A DNA stretch of 64,000 nt from Fimenecus sp036652055 (GCA_036652055.1 JAVVWP010000008.1:4312-68311); one strand, 5' to 3'; positions 1 through 8,135 are shown, counted from the first letter of the stretch. Notes: a model not told the origin generated them from the letters alone. Program-made: numbers and translations.

Positions 1-92
1 CCCGTATTGTTAATTCCATTTTTGCAGTAACATTCAAAGCAATTTTCCATAATAGAAATCTTTTTTTCTTCTCTATAACTTTTTTTAACCAA
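1..92 (-). CDS. TetR/AcrR-type regulator, N-terminal fragment (partial)
   Basis: This is the first 30 codons of a gene running off the left edge of the window. The visible residues (MVKKSYREEKKISIMENCF, then ECYCKNGINNT) have the helix-1 pattern of TetR DNA-binding domains: basic start, amphipathic helix, then G-I-x-x-T. I chose the TTG at 92 because GAGGCG lies six bases before it; an in-frame ATG at 119 has no ribosome binding site. A sigma-A promoter lies just upstream. It could regulate the neighbouring symporter genes, which is inference. Only the N-terminus is available, so the family call is moderate. Confidence 0.5.
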   Translation of the reverse strand, partial: MVKKSYREEKKISIMENCFECYCKNGINNT

Positions 93-129
93 AATAACGC
101 CTCTTTTTTCATATTTCATTAACCATTTG

Positions 130-158
130 ATTGTATCATATAAATTTACATTTTTCAA
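130..158 (-). promoter_or_regulatory. sigma-A promoter of the TetR-type gene
   Basis: On the minus strand, TTGAAA (158-153) and TACAAT (135-130) are separated by exactly 17 bases, about 40 bases upstream of the gene start. Seen by eye only. Confidence 0.55.
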
Positions 159-232
159 CATTTTTCACAAATACTTTTAAAATATTTATTATATTAAAGT
201 TATGCTGTTTAGCATCATTATTAACTCTATAA

Positions 233-1738
233 TTAGTTTTCATCTTTATGACGCTTTTCATTGAGTTCACTTAGAATTTTTTGATGTTCTTTATCTGTTA
301 ATGTATATTTTTTCATAGGAATTACTGAAAGTGCCATTCCTATTGCAGGTGGAATTGAACATAGAAAGAACATTGCCATACTGTATTTTGCAAATACAGG
401 GTCTGACTTAAAGCTTGCGCCCTCTTTAAGCATATTGTTAATCATTTCTACATTTGAACCACTAAATCCGACGATTGCAAAAACAATGCCTTGAATGACA
501 GCAGCAATACCAGAGGTTAGCTTAGTTACAAAGGATTGCCCTGAAAAGAATACACCGTCAGGACGAATACTGTGATGATATTCTTCATAGTCAATTGTAT
601 CAGCAATCATTACAGATTGAAGAACATTAACTCCGCCAAGCCCTGCCCCTGCTATTGAAAATAATATTGCTAAAATTACAAGCCATAATGGTTTATCAAG
701 CTCTGAGGGAGCTATTAAATAGCAAATAAAAATAAGGCAAAACGGAACTGCACTGCCAAGGCTGAAAAAGTTATAAAGTTTTTTCTTTTCATATTTTTCG
801 GTAAGCTTTGGCGTAATTGCCATTGCAATAAACTGACCGCCAAAAATTGCACCGCCCAAAATTATAAGATATAAAGTGTAATTTGTTCGCCCATTATCTC
901 CATAATAATAAGCAAGAAGCGTCATTGCAACAACCATCAAAAGCATCATAGGACTTCTAAGTATTCCTGAAATTAAAAGCTGTCTAAATGGTATATTACT
1001 CCACATCAGCTTGAAATTTTCTTTCATCGTGTGAGTTTCTGCTGACTGCTTCACTCTTTCTTTTGTGAAAATTCCTGTAAGCTGAAAAAGCCCACAACCA
1101 AGAACAGAGAAAAAAGCAGCTACAATAATAAAACCATATTGTGTGGCTTTGTTTGTATCTCCAACACTTGCTTCAAGCATTTTTCCGACTGCCTGTGAAA
1201 CAGGAATAATAGTTGCTAAAACTAATCCACCTGCTATTCCAGCTGCTATTCTTGAAAGTGCTAAAATTTTTGAACGGTCATTTTCATCTTGCGTCATCAG
1301 CGCGGTTATTCCCCAAAGAGGAATATCACCAACTGTATAAGTCATTCCCCAAAGTATATAGGAAATTGCCGCCCAGCTGATAATAAAGGCGTTTTTTGCC
1401 ATTGTATTGTTAGCACTGTAAAATCCATTTACAAAGCATAAAATTGTAATTATACAAATTATTCCAGGAACAATTATCAGATATGGTCTGCATTTGCCAT
1501 ATTTTGTTCTTGTTTTATCAACAATTGTTCCCATCATTGGGTCATTTATTGCATCCCAAACTCTTGCGACAAAAAATATTACACTAATCGCCATAGCAGG
1601 AATAAAAATAACACTTTGAAAATAAAACGCAAGACCAGCAGATATTACATTATAGATGATATTTTGACCAAACATACCGAGCAAATACATATTTCGTTCA
1701 GTCGGAGTATATGTATCAGCTTTTTGTAATTTTTTCAT
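233..1738 (-). CDS. GPH-family (MFS) sugar symporter
   Basis: This is a 501-residue polytopic membrane protein of the glycoside-pentoside-hexuronide:cation symporter family, which imports sugars or glycosides with Na+ or H+. The family signature is visible near residues 55-85: RVWDAINDPMMGTIVDKT, followed by TKYGKCRPY. A second conserved block, MIADTIDYEEY, lies in the C-terminal half. About twelve hydrophobic segments span the protein. The ATG is preceded by AAAGGAG at good spacing. It is transcribed divergently from a second GPH gene at 1950, and the partial TetR-type gene lies downstream. The substrate cannot be read from the sequence. Confidence 0.85.
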   Translation of the reverse strand: MKKLQKADTYTPTERNMYLLGMFGQNIIYNVISAGLAFYFQSVIFIPAMAISVIFFVARVWDAINDPMMGTIVDKTRTKYGKCRPYLIIVPGIICIITILCFVNGFYSANNTMAKNAFIISWAAISYILWGMTYTVGDIPLWGITALMTQDENDRSKILALSRIAAGIAGGLVLATIIPVSQAVGKMLEASVGDTNKATQYGFIIVAAFFSVLGCGLFQLTGIFTKERVKQSAETHTMKENFKLMWSNIPFRQLLISGILRSPMMLLMVVAMTLLAYYYGDNGRTNYTLYLIILGGAIFGGQFIAMAITPKLTEKYEKKKLYNFFSLGSAVPFCLIFICYLIAPSELDKPLWLVILAILFSIAGAGLGGVNVLQSVMIADTIDYEEYHHSIRPDGVFFSGQSFVTKLTSGIAAVIQGIVFAIVGFSGSNVEMINNMLKEGASFKSDPVFAKYSMAMFFLCSIPPAIGMALSVIPMKKYTLTDKEHQKILSELNEKRHKDEN

Positions 1739-1767
1739 AGCTTCGCTCCTTTTATCTTTATTTTTTA

Positions 1768-1796
1768 ATTATACATCTATTATCTTTTATAGTCAA
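1768..1796 (-). promoter_or_regulatory. sigma-A promoter of the minus-strand GPH gene
   Basis: TTGACT (1796-1791) and TATAAT (1773-1768) with a 17-base spacer, about 30 bases upstream of the start codon. Confidence 0.7.
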
Positions 1797-1880
1797 TTTA
1801 CATATTAAACAATATTTCGTTAGTAAATTTTATAGTTATTTTGTAAAGCAAGAAAAATATAGAAATATTAGTCTATTTGT

Positions 1881-1916
1881 TTGACATAATGGCGAAAAAC
1901 ATATATTATATATGTA
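1881..1916 (+). promoter_or_regulatory. sigma-A promoter overlapped by a perfect palindrome
   Basis: TTGACA (1881-1886) and TATTAT (1904-1909) are 17 bases apart and serve the plus-strand GPH gene. The 17-mer at 1900-1916 (ACATATAT-T-ATATATGT) is a perfect inverted repeat covering the -10 box, the position of a repressor operator. The adjacent TetR-type protein is one possible ligand; that is inference. Confidence 0.65.
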
Positions 1917-1949
1917 ATATTATTATAAGTTCTAAACAGGAGGCTCATT

Positions 1950-3338
1950 TTGGATAAAACAAAAAAGAAAAACGGAAATTCTAAATATTTAAAATATTTA
2001 GGCTTCGGTATTGGTGCTGTGGGAATGGATTTAAGCTATGGGCTTTTTAATTCCTTCCTCACAAAATATTTTACTGATGTGCTGCTTTTAAATGCAACTT
2101 TTTTATTAATCGTGCCTACACTTGCACGAATTTGGGACGGTATCAATGACCCGATGATGGGAACAATTGTTGATAACACCAAAACTCGATTTGGAAAATT
2201 TAGACCGTGGATTTTAACAGGCTCTATTCTTAATGCTGTTGCTCTTACAATGCTTTTTACAAATCCCGGTTTTGCTGTTACTCAAGAATTTAACATTAAG
2301 CTTTATGCCTATGCCGCTATTATGTATGTTCTTTGGGGTATGACAAATACAATTACTGATATTCCCTATTGGTCGATGGTTCCTGCACTCACTTCTGACC
2401 CACAAGAGAGAAATATTGTTTCAGCTATTCCAAGATTTTTTTCAGGCGCAGGTCAGCTTATCGTTTCGGTTTTCACAGTTCAAATGGTTGAAAAGCTCGG
2501 AAATGGCAATGAAGGTGTTGGATATAGCCGTTGGGCAATGATTGCAGGCTTTGTTCTCATTGCAGGTTCAATTATTACTGTTACAACAACAAGAGAAAAA
2601 ACAGTTACGCCACCAAAAGAAAAATTCACATTAGGCAAGGCTTTTAAAACAGTAAAAAACAATGACCAACTTTTAGTCTTTATGCTGACTGCTTTGATTT
2701 TTAACACTGGTTGGTACATAACAAATGCACTTGGAATTTATTATTTTGATGATGTTATGGGCAATAAAAAACTTCTATCTGTTTTTGCTGCAATTGCAGG
2801 AGTTGGTCAAGCACTTGGGCTTTTTCTTCTGCCTGTTCTTTCAAAAAGATTTACAAGAAGAAAAGTTATTCAAGGTGCTATGATTATGAGCATAACAGGA
2901 TACCTTGGAATGTTCCTTTTTGGTCCTATTATAAAAATATTCCCAGTATTTATCATTTTTGGTCTTATAGGCAGCATCGGTATTGGGTGTATGTTTGTTG
3001 CTCAAACAGTTATGCTTGCTGATATTGTTGACTATGGTGAATTTAAGCTAAAATATCGTTCGGAATCAATTGTCTTTTCTATGAAAGGCTTTTTACAGAA
3101 GCTCGCTTATACAATTCAATCAATCGTTATTGCACTTGGATTTATAATTTCAAAATATGATGGTGCTGTTGAAATTCAAACAAATTTTGCTAAAAACACA
3201 ATATGCGTTATGATGTTTATTATTCCGCCAATTTTAGCAGCTATCTCACTCTATATCTTCTCAAAAAAATATAAGCTTTATGGAAAACTTTCTGATGAAG
3301 TTAATGAGTTTATTGCAAACAGAGAAAGTGAAAATTAA
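1950..3338 (+). CDS. GPH-family (MFS) sugar symporter
   Basis: A 462-residue, roughly twelve-segment membrane protein of the same GPH family as its divergent neighbour. It shows RIWDGINDPMMGTIVDNT followed by TRFGKFRPW near residues 60-90, and MLADIVDYGEF near residue 355. It starts at TTG, eight bases after AGGAGG. It should be a cation-coupled importer of a sugar or glycoside. A histidine-phosphatase gene follows 11 bases later and probably shares the transcript. The two symporters are paralogues rather than a recent duplication: lengths and loop sequences differ. Confidence 0.85.
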   Translation: MDKTKKKNGNSKYLKYLGFGIGAVGMDLSYGLFNSFLTKYFTDVLLLNATFLLIVPTLARIWDGINDPMMGTIVDNTKTRFGKFRPWILTGSILNAVALTMLFTNPGFAVTQEFNIKLYAYAAIMYVLWGMTNTITDIPYWSMVPALTSDPQERNIVSAIPRFFSGAGQLIVSVFTVQMVEKLGNGNEGVGYSRWAMIAGFVLIAGSIITVTTTREKTVTPPKEKFTLGKAFKTVKNNDQLLVFMLTALIFNTGWYITNALGIYYFDDVMGNKKLLSVFAAIAGVGQALGLFLLPVLSKRFTRRKVIQGAMIMSITGYLGMFLFGPIIKIFPVFIIFGLIGSIGIGCMFVAQTVMLADIVDYGEFKLKYRSESIVFSMKGFLQKLAYTIQSIVIALGFIISKYDGAVEIQTNFAKNTICVMMFIIPPILAAISLYIFSKKYKLYGKLSDEVNEFIANRESEN

Positions 3339-3349
3339 GGTGATAAAGC

Positions 3350-4075
3350 TTGAAAATACTAATTATTCGCCACGGTGACCCCGACTATGAAAAAGATTCA
3401 CTCACTGAAAAAGGCTTTAAAGAAGCTAAACTTCTTTCGGTCAAACTATCAAAAATGGATATTAAAGAATTTTATGTATCCCCTCTCGGTCGTGCAAAAG
3501 ACACCGCAAACATTACTCTTAAAAATATGAACTGTTCTGCAAAAGAAATGAATTTTCTTAGAGAATTTAATTCACCAGTTATTGACATTAACACTTCTGA
3601 AAAAGTAATACCTTGGGATTTGATGCCATCATATTGGACTACTGTTGGTGATTATTTTGATAATGAAAAATGGATGCACACCCCTCTTATGACCTCAGGA
3701 AATGTTAAAGATGAATATTTAAGAGTAACATCTGAATTTGATAAAGTCCTTTCTGAAAACGGATATGAAAGGAAAGAAAAATACTATAATGCGGTCAAAG
3801 CAAACACTGATACAATAGTTTTTTTCTGCCATTTTGGTGTAGAATGTGTTTTGCTATCACATCTTTTGAACATCTCCCCCATTGCTCTGTGGCACGGTTT
3901 TATTGCTCTGCCAACTTCTGTTACTACTCTTATTTCAGAAGAACGAGAAAAAGGCTCTGCATATTTTAGATGCCAATCGTTTGGAGATTTATCACATTTA
4001 TATTCAGGCGATGAAGAACCAGCATTTGCAGGGCGATTTTGCGAAATATTTGAAGATGAAACCAAAAGACATTAA
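3350..4075 (+). CDS. histidine phosphatase superfamily protein
   Basis: A 241-residue cytosolic protein of the phosphoglycerate-mutase-like histidine phosphatase superfamily. LIIRHGDPDYE at residues 3-13 carries the nucleophilic RHG motif. YVSPLGRAKDTA supplies the conserved R, and FFCHFGVECVLL near residue 160 supplies the second catalytic histidine. The protein starts at TTG after AAGGTGATAAA, 11 bases after the symporter stop, so the two are likely co-transcribed. It may dephosphorylate a metabolite of the imported sugar, but these enzymes are broad and the substrate is unknown. A strong terminator follows. Confidence 0.8.
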   Translation: MKILIIRHGDPDYEKDSLTEKGFKEAKLLSVKLSKMDIKEFYVSPLGRAKDTANITLKNMNCSAKEMNFLREFNSPVIDINTSEKVIPWDLMPSYWTTVGDYFDNEKWMHTPLMTSGNVKDEYLRVTSEFDKVLSENGYERKEKYYNAVKANTDTIVFFCHFGVECVLLSHLLNISPIALWHGFIALPTSVTTLISEEREKGSAYFRCQSFGDLSHLYSGDEEPAFAGRFCEIFEDETKRH

Positions 4076-4092
4076 TTTTCATAAAAAATCAA

Positions 4093-4132
4093 AGCAGCAA
4101 TTTGGATACACACCAAATTGCTGCTATATATT
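4093..4132. terminator. bidirectional intrinsic terminator
   Basis: A perfect 13-bp stem, AGCAGCAATTTGG (4093-4105) with its complement (4113-4125) and a 7-base loop. On the minus strand it is followed by TTTGATTTTTT, so it can also end the minus-strand unit described at 4285-4452. Confidence 0.85.
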
Positions 4133-4284
4133 TATATTAAATTTTACTCTTTGCCGCCCAAGTTACCTTATTACAGCCAACGAAAAATACGTTACATTTA
4201 TATACGGCAATTAAGGAAAACGAGCATAAGAACAAATCAAATTTACTCAATCAAAACTTTCGTAATCACAAATTTATATCTGCA

Positions 4285-4341
4285 TTACAAGGCAAGATGA
4301 GCGGCGAAACAAAATTGTGGATCTTCATCTAAACAGTACAT
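4285..4341 (-). CDS. candidate 18-residue small ORF in an orphan minus-strand transcript
   Basis: The ORF reads MYCLDEDPQFCFAAHLAL and starts at ATG 4341, eight bases after AAAGGGGCG. A strong promoter (4452-4425) lies upstream and a strong terminator (4125-4093) downstream. No other gene occupies this transcript of about 330 bases. It might encode a short peptide, or act as a leader or regulatory RNA. I do not recognise the peptide; it has two cysteines and an acidic patch. Coding status is uncertain, since an ORF of this length can occur by chance; the placement of the ribosome binding site is the main argument. Confidence 0.3.
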   Translation of the reverse strand: MYCLDEDPQFCFAAHLAL

Positions 4342-4424
4342 TGGAATCGCCCCTTTCTATCTTTTATTTAAACTTACATTCACAAGAATTGACCTTTGAA
4401 CCTCTTATCTTCTTGTGTGATTTT

Positions 4425-4452
4425 ATTATAACATATATTTGTGTAATGTCAA
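4425..4452 (-). promoter_or_regulatory. sigma-A promoter of the orphan minus-strand unit
   Basis: TTGACA (4452-4447) and TATAAT (4430-4425), both exact consensus, with a 16-base spacer. An 8-bp inverted repeat, CACAAGAA/TTCTTGTG (4381-4388 and 4410-4417), lies in the predicted 5' leader. No annotated gene explains this promoter. Confidence 0.65.
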
Positions 4453-4559
4453 TACAATATTTTAATATTTTTAATTTTTTTTATTTATATATGCTTTTAT
4501 TGCTATGAAAGCTGTATTCTGTCACCAAAAAAATATTTTTAATTTCTAACTTTTTACAG

Positions 4560-4588
4560 TTGACTAAAATCGCTTTTCAAGGTAAAAT
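4560..4588 (+). promoter_or_regulatory. sigma-A promoter of the DUF1292 gene
   Basis: TTGACT (4560-4565) and TAAAAT (4583-4588) with a 17-base spacer, about 80 bases before the start codon. Confidence 0.6.
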
Positions 4589-4666
4589 ATAGATAAAGAA
4601 TTAGTTCGATTTTTAGAAAGGAATGACACGAGAATATATTATTCTTTTGCCATTTGGTGACTTGCT

Positions 4667-4966
4667 ATGGATGACAATTATAACCCTGACATTGTTAGCG
4701 TAATTGATGAAAACGGTGTTGAGCATACTTTTGAAGAACTTGACAGAATAGAAACCGATACCGCAAAATATGTTGCACTTTTACCTATATATGATGATGC
4801 TCAAGAGGTTATTGATGATGATGGCGAGCTTATTATTTTAAAAGTTTCTGAAGAAAACGGCGAAACTTTTTTAGAGCCTATTGAAGACGAAAAAGAATTT
4901 GACGAAATTGGCAATATGTTTGAAGAAAGACTTTCTGACCTTTTTTCATTTGATGATGAAGAATAA
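4667..4966 (+). CDS. DUF1292 domain protein
   Basis: A 99-residue, strongly acidic cytosolic protein of the DUF1292 family found across Firmicutes, without a known biochemical role. The family features are the early FEELDRIE block (residues 18-25), KYVALLPIYDD (residues 29-39), DGELIILKV, and a FLEPIEDEKEFDEI tail. An in-frame stop at 4658 rules out a longer start; GGTGA at 4656 is its ribosome binding site. In other Firmicutes the gene often sits near Holliday-junction resolvase or mltG genes, but here it precedes a probable 6S RNA. Confidence 0.8.
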   Translation: MDDNYNPDIVSVIDENGVEHTFEELDRIETDTAKYVALLPIYDDAQEVIDDDGELIILKVSEENGETFLEPIEDEKEFDEIGNMFEERLSDLFSFDDEE

Positions 4967-4978
4967 TTTTATTATTTA
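4950..4978 (+). promoter_or_regulatory. possible promoter of the 6S RNA
   Basis: TTGATG (4950-4955) and TATTTA (4973-4978), 17 bases apart, lie at the end of the DUF1292 gene and would start transcription near 4985. The -10 box is weak. Confidence 0.3.
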
Positions 4979-4989
4979 AGTTTAAACTA

Positions 4990-5190
4990 TGGTTATCCTA
5001 CCCGATGCGATAAAGTAGCAGTCGATATTAACCCAACACTTTCTAAAAGGGAGCCACACTTCCAAAACCGGGCGCAGACCTCCCGCTTTATTGCGGACGA
5101 AGGGAGCACAGAAGTTTAGGAGCGGCACCCACCTGCTTTAACATGCAGGTTATTTATTGACTGTTTACGGTCGGGCGGGACTTGTTTTAA
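4990..5190 (+). ncRNA. ssrS: probable 6S RNA
   Basis: This non-coding stretch of about 200 bases has the size and layout of 6S RNA, which binds sigma-A RNA polymerase. The ends close: TCCTACCCGAT (4996-5006) pairs with GTCGGGCGGGA (5170-5180), with one A-C mismatch and two G-U pairs. Inside are the GGGAGCCACAC block (5049-5059) and AGCGGCACCCACCTG (5121-5135), whose ACCTGC pairs with GCAGGT (5145-5150) across a short loop. I recall these blocks from Firmicutes 6S RNAs, but that match is from memory. A strong terminator follows. Other structured RNAs (RNase P, SRP, tmRNA) do not fit the motifs. Confidence 0.6.
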
Positions 5191-5196
5191 AAAAAC

Positions 5197-5240
5197 GCTT
5201 GCAAATTATGGTTTTAAATCATAACTTGCAAGCATTTTTT
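5197..5240 (+). terminator. intrinsic terminator of the 6S RNA
   Basis: GCTTGCAA (5197-5204) pairs with TTGCAAGC (5226-5233). The stem continues inward with TTATG/CATAA around a 9-base loop, and a T-run follows (5235-5240). Confidence 0.85.
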
Positions 5241-5290
5241 GTTTAATAATAACGAAGTATTTTGCAATAATAAATACGAGGTGATATAAA

Positions 5291-5464
5291 ATGAAAAAAG
5301 GAAATAAAAAGCTTAAAACCGACGAAGAAATTGTAGTCGCAAGTGCTTATATAACACAACCAATAAGCCAAGCTGACAGCAGGCAACCTGATACCGATGT
5401 AGCTATTCCCAATGTTCAAAATGTTAAAAGAAATAAAAAATGGGTTGAAGAAAACGAAAAGTAA
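5291..5464 (+). CDS. DUF3787 family small protein (spore-surface type)
   Basis: A 57-residue protein starting after GAGGTGATATAAA. The C-terminal half shows the pattern PIS, then V-x-IP, then KKWVEENEK. This matches my memory of the DUF3787 family, which includes a small Clostridioides difficile spore-surface protein. It has no signal peptide and no membrane segment. It converges with the asparaginase gene, whose stop codon lies only three bases away. The call rests on this short motif and would fit a spore-forming host; a different small basic/acidic protein remains possible. Confidence 0.6.
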   Translation: MKKGNKKLKTDEEIVVASAYITQPISQADSRQPDTDVAIPNVQNVKRNKKWVEENEK

Positions 5465-5467
5465 TTT

Positions 5468-6487
5468 TTATATTCTTTCAAAATAAAGCGTTTGTGTAGT
5501 TATAATTTCAGGATTATATTTTTGCTGATTATATGCTACTTTTAATCGTGCTAATGCACTTTCAATAGTTAAATTATAAAGCTCGATAGCACCGCTTTTT
5601 TTAATCTGCTCGGAGGTTTCATAAGTTTCGTTAGTTCTTTTTACTGATGCAATATAAAAATCAATATCTTGCTTTTTGCAATTTTCAATAAAGTTTGGCA
5701 AATTAGCTTCATCGTTAGCACATGAGGCTGTACCTGAATGATAAGCTATTTGAAGAATTGCAGAAGGCTTATTTTTTGAAAAATCATAAACCGAATAGTC
5801 GATTGATGGGTAACATTTTATTAGAAGTATTTTATTATAAAAATTGACTTCCTTCATAAAAATTGCAGCCTTAGGTTGAGCAAGTTCCATCTTAGTTGGT
5901 AGCCGTGGTGATTTTGTAAAAACAAATTCCTCATCAATATATTCAGCAAGTGGCAGTTCACCAATTGAAATAAAGTCATTGGTTATAGAGTCTGCCTCTC
6001 TAATTCTTGTTGCTAAATGTATAAATGCTCTGCCATCAGAGTTAATATAGGGAACTACAAATCCCCTACCGCCTTGCTTAAAATATTCAATTGCCATATG
6101 AAAGTTAAAAAGCCCATTACTTCTTTCATCTGATAAAATTAAATTTGAACAGACAAAAGCAACTGGTGCTGTTATATGCCTTAGTGCAATTGCCGCAAGA
6201 GATGATGTATAGCTAATTGTATCAGAGCCATGTAGTATGACAATACCGTCATAACCATTCAGGCTCATTTTAATTAACTGATTAAAAAGGGTATTATAAA
6301 AGTCATCTGTGATGTTCTCGGACAAGATATTGTCAATTGACCTAAAGTCAAATTCAATATCGTTTTTGTACTTTTCATTGTACTTTTCCAAAAGAACCGG
6401 AGCAATATTTTTTGCATCTGAAAAAATAATGCCAGAACGAAGTGTGCTACCAATTGTACCGCCAGTTGATAAAACTAATACTTTCAT
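5468..6487 (-). CDS. asparaginase (type I-like)
   Basis: A 339-residue cytosolic enzyme that hydrolyses L-asparagine to aspartate and ammonia. The N-terminus, VLSTGGTIGS (residues 4-13), carries the first catalytic threonine. ILHGSDTISYT (about residues 84-94) carries the second Thr-Asp pair typical of the asparaginase/glutaminase fold. There is no signal peptide, which favours the cytosolic type I group. The gene is last in the alaS-to-asparaginase operon, two bases after the toprim gene, with GGAGGAG as ribosome binding site inside the upstream gene's end. Some family members act on glutamyl-tRNA or other amides, so substrate is inferred. Confidence 0.8.
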   Translation of the reverse strand: MKVLVLSTGGTIGSTLRSGIIFSDAKNIAPVLLEKYNEKYKNDIEFDFRSIDNILSENITDDFYNTLFNQLIKMSLNGYDGIVILHGSDTISYTSSLAAIALRHITAPVAFVCSNLILSDERSNGLFNFHMAIEYFKQGGRGFVVPYINSDGRAFIHLATRIREADSITNDFISIGELPLAEYIDEEFVFTKSPRLPTKMELAQPKAAIFMKEVNFYNKILLIKCYPSIDYSVYDFSKNKPSAILQIAYHSGTASCANDEANLPNFIENCKKQDIDFYIASVKRTNETYETSEQIKKSGAIELYNLTIESALARLKVAYNQQKYNPEIITTQTLYFERI

Positions 6488-6489
6488 AA

Positions 6490-7095
6490 CTACTCCTCCA
6501 AAAAGTTTATTTCTTGTTTATAATCTTCATAAGTCATAAATGTATTGATAAGCTTTAGCATATTATTAGCACTTAAATGCTCGGGTAAATCCAACTGCTT
6601 TAACAGCATTTGGCGTTTTTTAGCACTGTTTTTGCCGCCGCTTAATCCATCTTCAAACAAATCGGTTTTAGTTACAAGCCTTTTTTGTAAATTTATATCC
6701 GTTTCGCTGAAAATCACTCCTGCCTTATTAAGTGCATTGATTATAACCTTTTTATTTACTCCCTCTACTCCTAATTTTCCCTCTTTAGACATTTTTGCTT
6801 TTCGTTTTTCTTTTCCTAAAATATCAGGAATATATGCGTGTGTTATCGTTTCGTTTGAAACAATTCCGCTTAAAAATGAACGAATGGTAAATCCAGCACT
6901 ATCGCTGTCAGTTAAAACTAAAATTCCTTTTTCTTTTGCAAGCCTTCTAATAAGTTTTTGTTTATTCTTATCTTTAAAAATTGCAAACCCGTCTGTTTCA
7001 ATAATCAAAGCATCAATAATATTTGAAAGTTTTATTTTATCGTATTTACCTTCTACGATTACTGCTTTTTCAATTTTAATTAAATTATCATTCAT
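6490..7095 (-). CDS. toprim-domain protein, ribonuclease M5-like (DUF4093)
   Basis: A 201-residue protein with an N-terminal toprim domain. VIVEGKYDKIKL (about residues 13-24) holds the catalytic Glu, and VLTDSDSAG (about residues 75-83) holds the D-x-D metal-binding motif. GVEG near residue 129 and the C-terminal region match RNase M5 relatives carrying DUF4093. RNase M5 matures 5S rRNA by cutting its precursor. The gene sits directly after holA and before the asparaginase gene. Length is close to Bacillus RNase M5. I leave the symbol blank because this clade has not, to my knowledge, been tested. Confidence 0.7.
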   Translation of the reverse strand: MNDNLIKIEKAVIVEGKYDKIKLSNIIDALIIETDGFAIFKDKNKQKLIRRLAKEKGILVLTDSDSAGFTIRSFLSGIVSNETITHAYIPDILGKEKRKAKMSKEGKLGVEGVNKKVIINALNKAGVIFSETDINLQKRLVTKTDLFEDGLSGGKNSAKKRQMLLKQLDLPEHLSANNMLKLINTFMTYEDYKQEINFLEE

Positions 7096-7100
7096 TTGTT

Positions 7101-8135
7101 TTAGCCTATTCTAACGAGTTCTATAATTAGTTTTTCTATTATTGTTTTTTCTTCAATAACTCTTGTTTTTATCTGTTTATCAGCCTTATTCAGTTCATCT
7201 AAACTTTTTCTAAGCTGCTGGATAGTTAAATTTTTAGCATCTCTTGAGGCATTTCTCAATCTAAATTCAATATTCTTATAATTGAAAAAATTTGTACAAT
7301 AATCTAATTTTTCGCCAGCTGCTAAAGAAAGTTTTACCCTGTACATATCAACATATGCACTAATTAATGCTCCTAATATAAGCTCTGGCTTTTCCTTTTG
7401 CGATAATAGCATATTAAGGATTGAAAAAGCTTTAGAAATATTGCCTGCTACTATCATTTTTGAAAGGTCAAAAACGGTAGCTTCTAAAGATTTTGTGCAT
7501 ACAATATCGATGTCAGATTTAGTAATATGTCCTTCGCTTTTATAGTTACAAAGCTTATCAATCTCGCTCTGTAATATATTGAGGTCATCACCAACCATAT
7601 CAATCAGATAAAAAGCGGCAACTTTATCAATTTCACATTTTCTTTTTGTTGCACCTGAAATAAGAACTTTAGAAAGTGAATTTTTATCTAACTTATCAAA
7701 GCATATCGAGGCACCATATTTATTAAAAAGCTCAACTAAGCCTCTCCACTTTGCATTTTTTTTAAGATTTATTTCGGCACTCCCCTGCCAAAAAATCATT
7801 ATTGTTGTTTCTGGAATATCTTTTATAAAACATTCAAAATCTTCTTTTTCAGTTGGAGTAAGCGTATCAAGAGGAAAGTCGTTAACAAGAACACATAAAT
7901 AATCAGAAAATGTCGGCAATGTTTCGCCCGTTGACAAAATCTCATCTATTGTTGTAGTGTCACCTTGAAGCTTTTTTAAATTAAAGCCTTCCATTCCCTG
8001 ATTTACACATTTTTGAGCCAACAAATTACTATAATACTGTTTTAAATATGCTTCCTCACCATATATAAGATAAGCATTTTTAAAATTTTTCGAGGTTATA
8101 CTTTTTTTTAATTCTCGCTCATCCATTGCGGGCAT
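7101..8135 (-). CDS. holA: DNA polymerase III subunit delta
   Basis: A 344-residue clamp-loader subunit that opens the sliding clamp at primed DNA. The N-terminal AAA+-like domain opens with NAYLIYGEEAYLKQYY, the usual degenerate P-loop region of HolA. A helical collar domain follows, with FDLSKMIVAGN and the ALISAYVDMYRVKL block. I chose the ATG at 8135 rather than an upstream TTG. GGAGG (8148-8144) is correctly spaced for it, and the ATG overlaps the comEC stop as TAATG, which implies translational coupling. It is fifth in reading order from alaS, a common comEC-holA pairing in Firmicutes. Confidence 0.88.
   Translation of the reverse strand: MPAMDERELKKSITSKNFKNAYLIYGEEAYLKQYYSNLLAQKCVNQGMEGFNLKKLQGDTTTIDEILSTGETLPTFSDYLCVLVNDFPLDTLTPTEKEDFECFIKDIPETTIMIFWQGSAEINLKKNAKWRGLVELFNKYGASICFDKLDKNSLSKVLISGATKRKCEIDKVAAFYLIDMVGDDLNILQSEIDKLCNYKSEGHITKSDIDIVCTKSLEATVFDLSKMIVAGNISKAFSILNMLLSQKEKPELILGALISAYVDMYRVKLSLAAGEKLDYCTNFFNYKNIEFRLRNASRDAKNLTIQQLRKSLDELNKADKQIKTRVIEEKTIIEKLIIELVRIG

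Larger units (their letters stand above)
4142..4559. other. intergenic stretch between terminator and DUF1292 promoter
   Basis: On the plus strand this stretch holds only weak AT-rich reading frames without ribosome binding sites. On the minus strand it holds the orphan promoter and small ORF listed separately. I see nothing else in it. Confidence 0.5.

Noticed and set aside
4118..4508. Short plus-strand reading frames after the phosphatase terminator
   Set aside because: AT-rich composition, no ribosome binding sites, and Leu/Tyr/Phe-rich low-complexity translations.
4623..4703. 26-codon hydrophobic ORF overlapping the DUF1292 start
   Set aside because: The AAAGGA directly abuts its ATG with no spacing, and most of it overlaps DUF1292 in another frame.
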